A stretch of 64,000 nt of DNA, from positions 1 through 64,000 of the forward strand of contig JAEUUP010000062.1 in assembly GCA_016787525.1 (NCBI GenBank). Direction: 5' to 3'. Numbering within the stretch: the stretch's first letter is position 1; each line of letters begins with the position of its first letter. The notes under the pieces are model-generated. The model searched no databases, was not told the DNA's origin, and worked only from the letters and a program-made list of their open reading frames with translations. Positions 62,982-64,000 of the stretch are shown here, piece by piece. Made by a program: the position numbers and the translations under genes. This stretch comes from Saprospiraceae bacterium (GTDB taxonomy: Bacteria > Bacteroidota > Bacteroidia > Chitinophagales > Saprospiraceae).

Positions 62982-64000
62982 ATGAATTTTTTCAATCATA
63001 AAACTCTGCTTTTAGTCCTCGCTTTGCTGTCCGCAACAGCATGTAGAAAGGACTTTCTCGACCTTCAACCCATCGGGACAAAATTGGAAACCAATTTTTA
63101 CAAAACCGATAAAGAAGTGTTTGAAGGCGTGGTTGCCGTCTATGATGTATTGCAATGGGGCGGCACAAACGGTTGGACGATGAAACTTGGGTTGCTCAAC
63201 ACCGCATCTGATGACTGTCACGCTGGTGGCAGCGATGCCTCTGACCAACCCGCTTGGGTGGCTTGGGACAAATTCACGCTCGACCCCAATTTGGGTCCGC
63301 AACGGGGTTTGTGGAACAAAAACTACGCGGGCATCTATCGCGCCAATTTGATTTTAGAAAAAATGGACGCAGGCACTATCGAAGGTATGACGGCTGACAA
63401 AAAAGCCCGTTATGCTGCCGAAGTTAAGTTTTTGCGGGCGTATTTCTACTTCGATTTGGTGCGCTTTTTCGGCAATGTGCCATTGATTGTCAAGACTTTA
63501 GGAGCAGATGAGATTTACAAACAATCGCAAAGCACCCCCTCAGTCATCTATGCTCAAATTGAGAAAGATTTGAAAGAAGCCATTGCCACCAGCCAATTGC
63601 CCGAAACCGTACCGACCGACGAATTGGGCCGCATCACCAAAGGCGCAGCGAAAGCCTTGTTGGGCAAAGTACTGTTGTTTCAGAACGACAACGCCAAAAT
63701 GGGCGAGGCTGCCAGCCAATTGGAAAGCGTCATCACATCAAACATTTACCGTTTGGAGACCAATTTTGGCAATATTTTCAAACCCAACAACAAATTTGGT
63801 GTCGAGTCTGTCTTTGAAATCGTCCACTCCAACAATCAACGTGGCGGCTGGGAGAATTTCACCAATTTTACTGAGGGGAACTATAATGTGCAGTACTTTG
63901 GTATGCGCGATTTTGTCGGCTCAGAATACGCCAGCGGTTGGAGTTTCTGCCCTGTGAGTGAAGATTTGGCGAATTTTATGAAAAATGACCCACGTTTTGC
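62982..64000 (+). CDS. susD: SusD/RagB lipoprotein (partial, runs off the window)
   Basis: The frame from the ATG at 62982 is open to the window end, giving the first 339 residues of about 500-600 in the family. The signal ends in a lipobox with C21 (LLSATAC), followed by the family-typical KDFLDLQP. Conserved SusD stretches LWNKNYAGIYRANLIL, AEVKFLRAYFYFDLVRFFGNVPL and GRITKGAAKALLGKVLL are seen. It is the surface glycan-binding partner of SusC and works as a lid on the transporter. Words at 63536 and 63870 lie inside. Confidence 0.95.
   Translation, partial: MNFFNHKTLLLVLALLSATACRKDFLDLQPIGTKLETNFYKTDKEVFEGVVAVYDVLQWGGTNGWTMKLGLLNTASDDCHAGGSDASDQPAWVAWDKFTLDPNLGPQRGLWNKNYAGIYRANLILEKMDAGTIEGMTADKKARYAAEVKFLRAYFYFDLVRFFGNVPLIVKTLGADEIYKQSQSTPSVIYAQIEKDLKEAIATSQLPETVPTDELGRITKGAAKALLGKVLLFQNDNAKMGEAASQLESVITSNIYRLETNFGNIFKPNNKFGVESVFEIVHSNNQRGGWENFTNFTEGNYNVQYFGMRDFVGSEYASGWSFCPVSEDLANFMKNDPRF

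Larger units (their letters stand above)
1535..63544 (+). repeat. dispersed word CCCCTCAGT, 37 copies in this orientation
   Basis: Each copy is an exact CCCCTCAGT, usually preceded by A plus zero to three more C and followed by A. Core starts: 1535, 2439, 3418, 5977, 7936, 9113, 10613, 12395, 13342, 13696, 15450, 15870, 17475, 18059, 18378, 20275, 22144, 23874, 26339, 26869, 28123, 31617, 33188, 38889, 44943, 45446, 46610, 47171, 48167, 52671, 54597, 56291, 59453, 60954, 61667, 62730, 63536. Variants with one change are at about 4725 (CCCCTTCAGTA) and 44031 (CCCCTCAGAG). Read in sense the word gives PLS, PSV or PQY peptides. Function unknown; DNA-uptake-like or HIP1-like words are the nearest analogy. 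Confidence 0.95.
6408..63878 (-). repeat. dispersed word ACTGAGGGG, 36 copies in this orientation
   Basis: Reverse-complement copies of the CCCCTCAGT word. Core starts on the plus strand: 6408, 6844, 9544, 9980, 11851, 14498, 17350, 18563, 19256, 21128, 21334, 24847, 25453, 28776, 29737, 30752, 33409, 34259, 36402, 38005, 38136, 39286, 41295, 41562, 42553, 42732, 43646, 44493, 45707, 49488, 55046, 55667, 56897, 57676, 59786, 63870. In this orientation the word gives TEG or LRG peptides, which explains recurrent NTEGV in unrelated proteins; the third frame would contain TGA. There is no orientation switch at the plasmid origin near 35.7 kb. Confidence 0.95.

Noticed and set aside
1535..63878. 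The dispersed word as transcription terminator or promoter element
   Set aside because: Most copies are inside genes in both orientations, form no hairpins and have no fixed distance to starts.
1535..63878. The dispersed word as KOPS or Chi
   Set aside because: Orientation is balanced on both sides of the origin, whereas those words are polar.

Overview
The window comes from a member of the Bacteroidota, probably a Cytophagales- or Saprospirales-like lineage; the genus is not resolvable by eye. The signs are a SusC/SusD pair, a type IX secretion C-terminal sorting domain, -7 promoter boxes of the TAnnTTTG type, A-rich translation starts without Shine-Dalgarno sequences, LruC, DUF1501 and PSD1 family proteins, and moderate-to-low GC content. 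The molecule looks like a large plasmid or chromid. Near 34.1-37.5 kb it carries a Rep_3-type initiator gene, six 22-bp iterons with an inverted half-site at the rep promoter, and a parA / ribbon-helix-helix partition pair flanked by palindromes. A decayed second replicon (broken rep, frameshifted and internally deleted parA, intact RHH gene) lies at 51.9-53.6 kb.

Layout. 0.2-4.6 kb: exported sugar-metabolism genes (Gfo/Idh/MocA oxidoreductase, xylose-isomerase-like TIM barrel, GH88 hydrolase) with an RHH-like/HNH nuclease pair set between them. 4.9-11.4 kb: a minus-strand signalling block with two consecutive H-NOX heme sensor / hybrid histidine kinase pairs and a LytTR response regulator, presumably sensing nitric oxide or redox state. 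11.9-18.8 kb: exopolysaccharide genes (flippase, GT4, GT2, O-antigen-ligase-like polymerase; divergently a receiver protein and an initiating sugar-phosphate transferase). 19.0-21.1 kb: an LruC/DUF4114 lipoprotein. 21.1-33.9 kb: an eight-gene minus-strand operon for oxidation and isomerisation of a sugar or sugar acid. 34.1-37.5 kb: the replication and partition region. 37.6-43.9 kb: a second exopolysaccharide block (glycosyltransferase, methyltransferase, chain-length regulator, short TolC-like protein, acyltransferase). 44.3-51.9 kb: polysaccharide degradation genes (GH16, DUF2264, a second GH88, DUF1501, GH42). 52-54.6 kb: replicon remnant and a BRO/DinD-like gene. 54.9-64 kb: a beta-propeller regulator, a T9SS-secreted glycan-binding-like protein, SusC and the start of SusD, that is, a polysaccharide utilisation locus.

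The most unusual signal is a dispersed word. The 9-mer CCCCTCAGT, usually seen as ACCCC(C)TCAGTA, occurs 73 times by manual count: 37 in this orientation and 36 as ACTGAGGGG. About 0.5 copies would be expected by chance. Roughly three quarters of the copies are inside genes, in several reading frames, and most of the rest lie just after stop codons. Near-miss variants are few. The pattern resembles the DNA uptake sequences of Neisseria and Pasteurellaceae or the cyanobacterial HIP1 word; I know of no description of such a word in Bacteroidota.

Overall the replicon seems to combine exopolysaccharide synthesis, glycan breakdown and import, and gas or redox sensing, which would suit a biofilm or particle-associated lifestyle. 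That functional link is inference.
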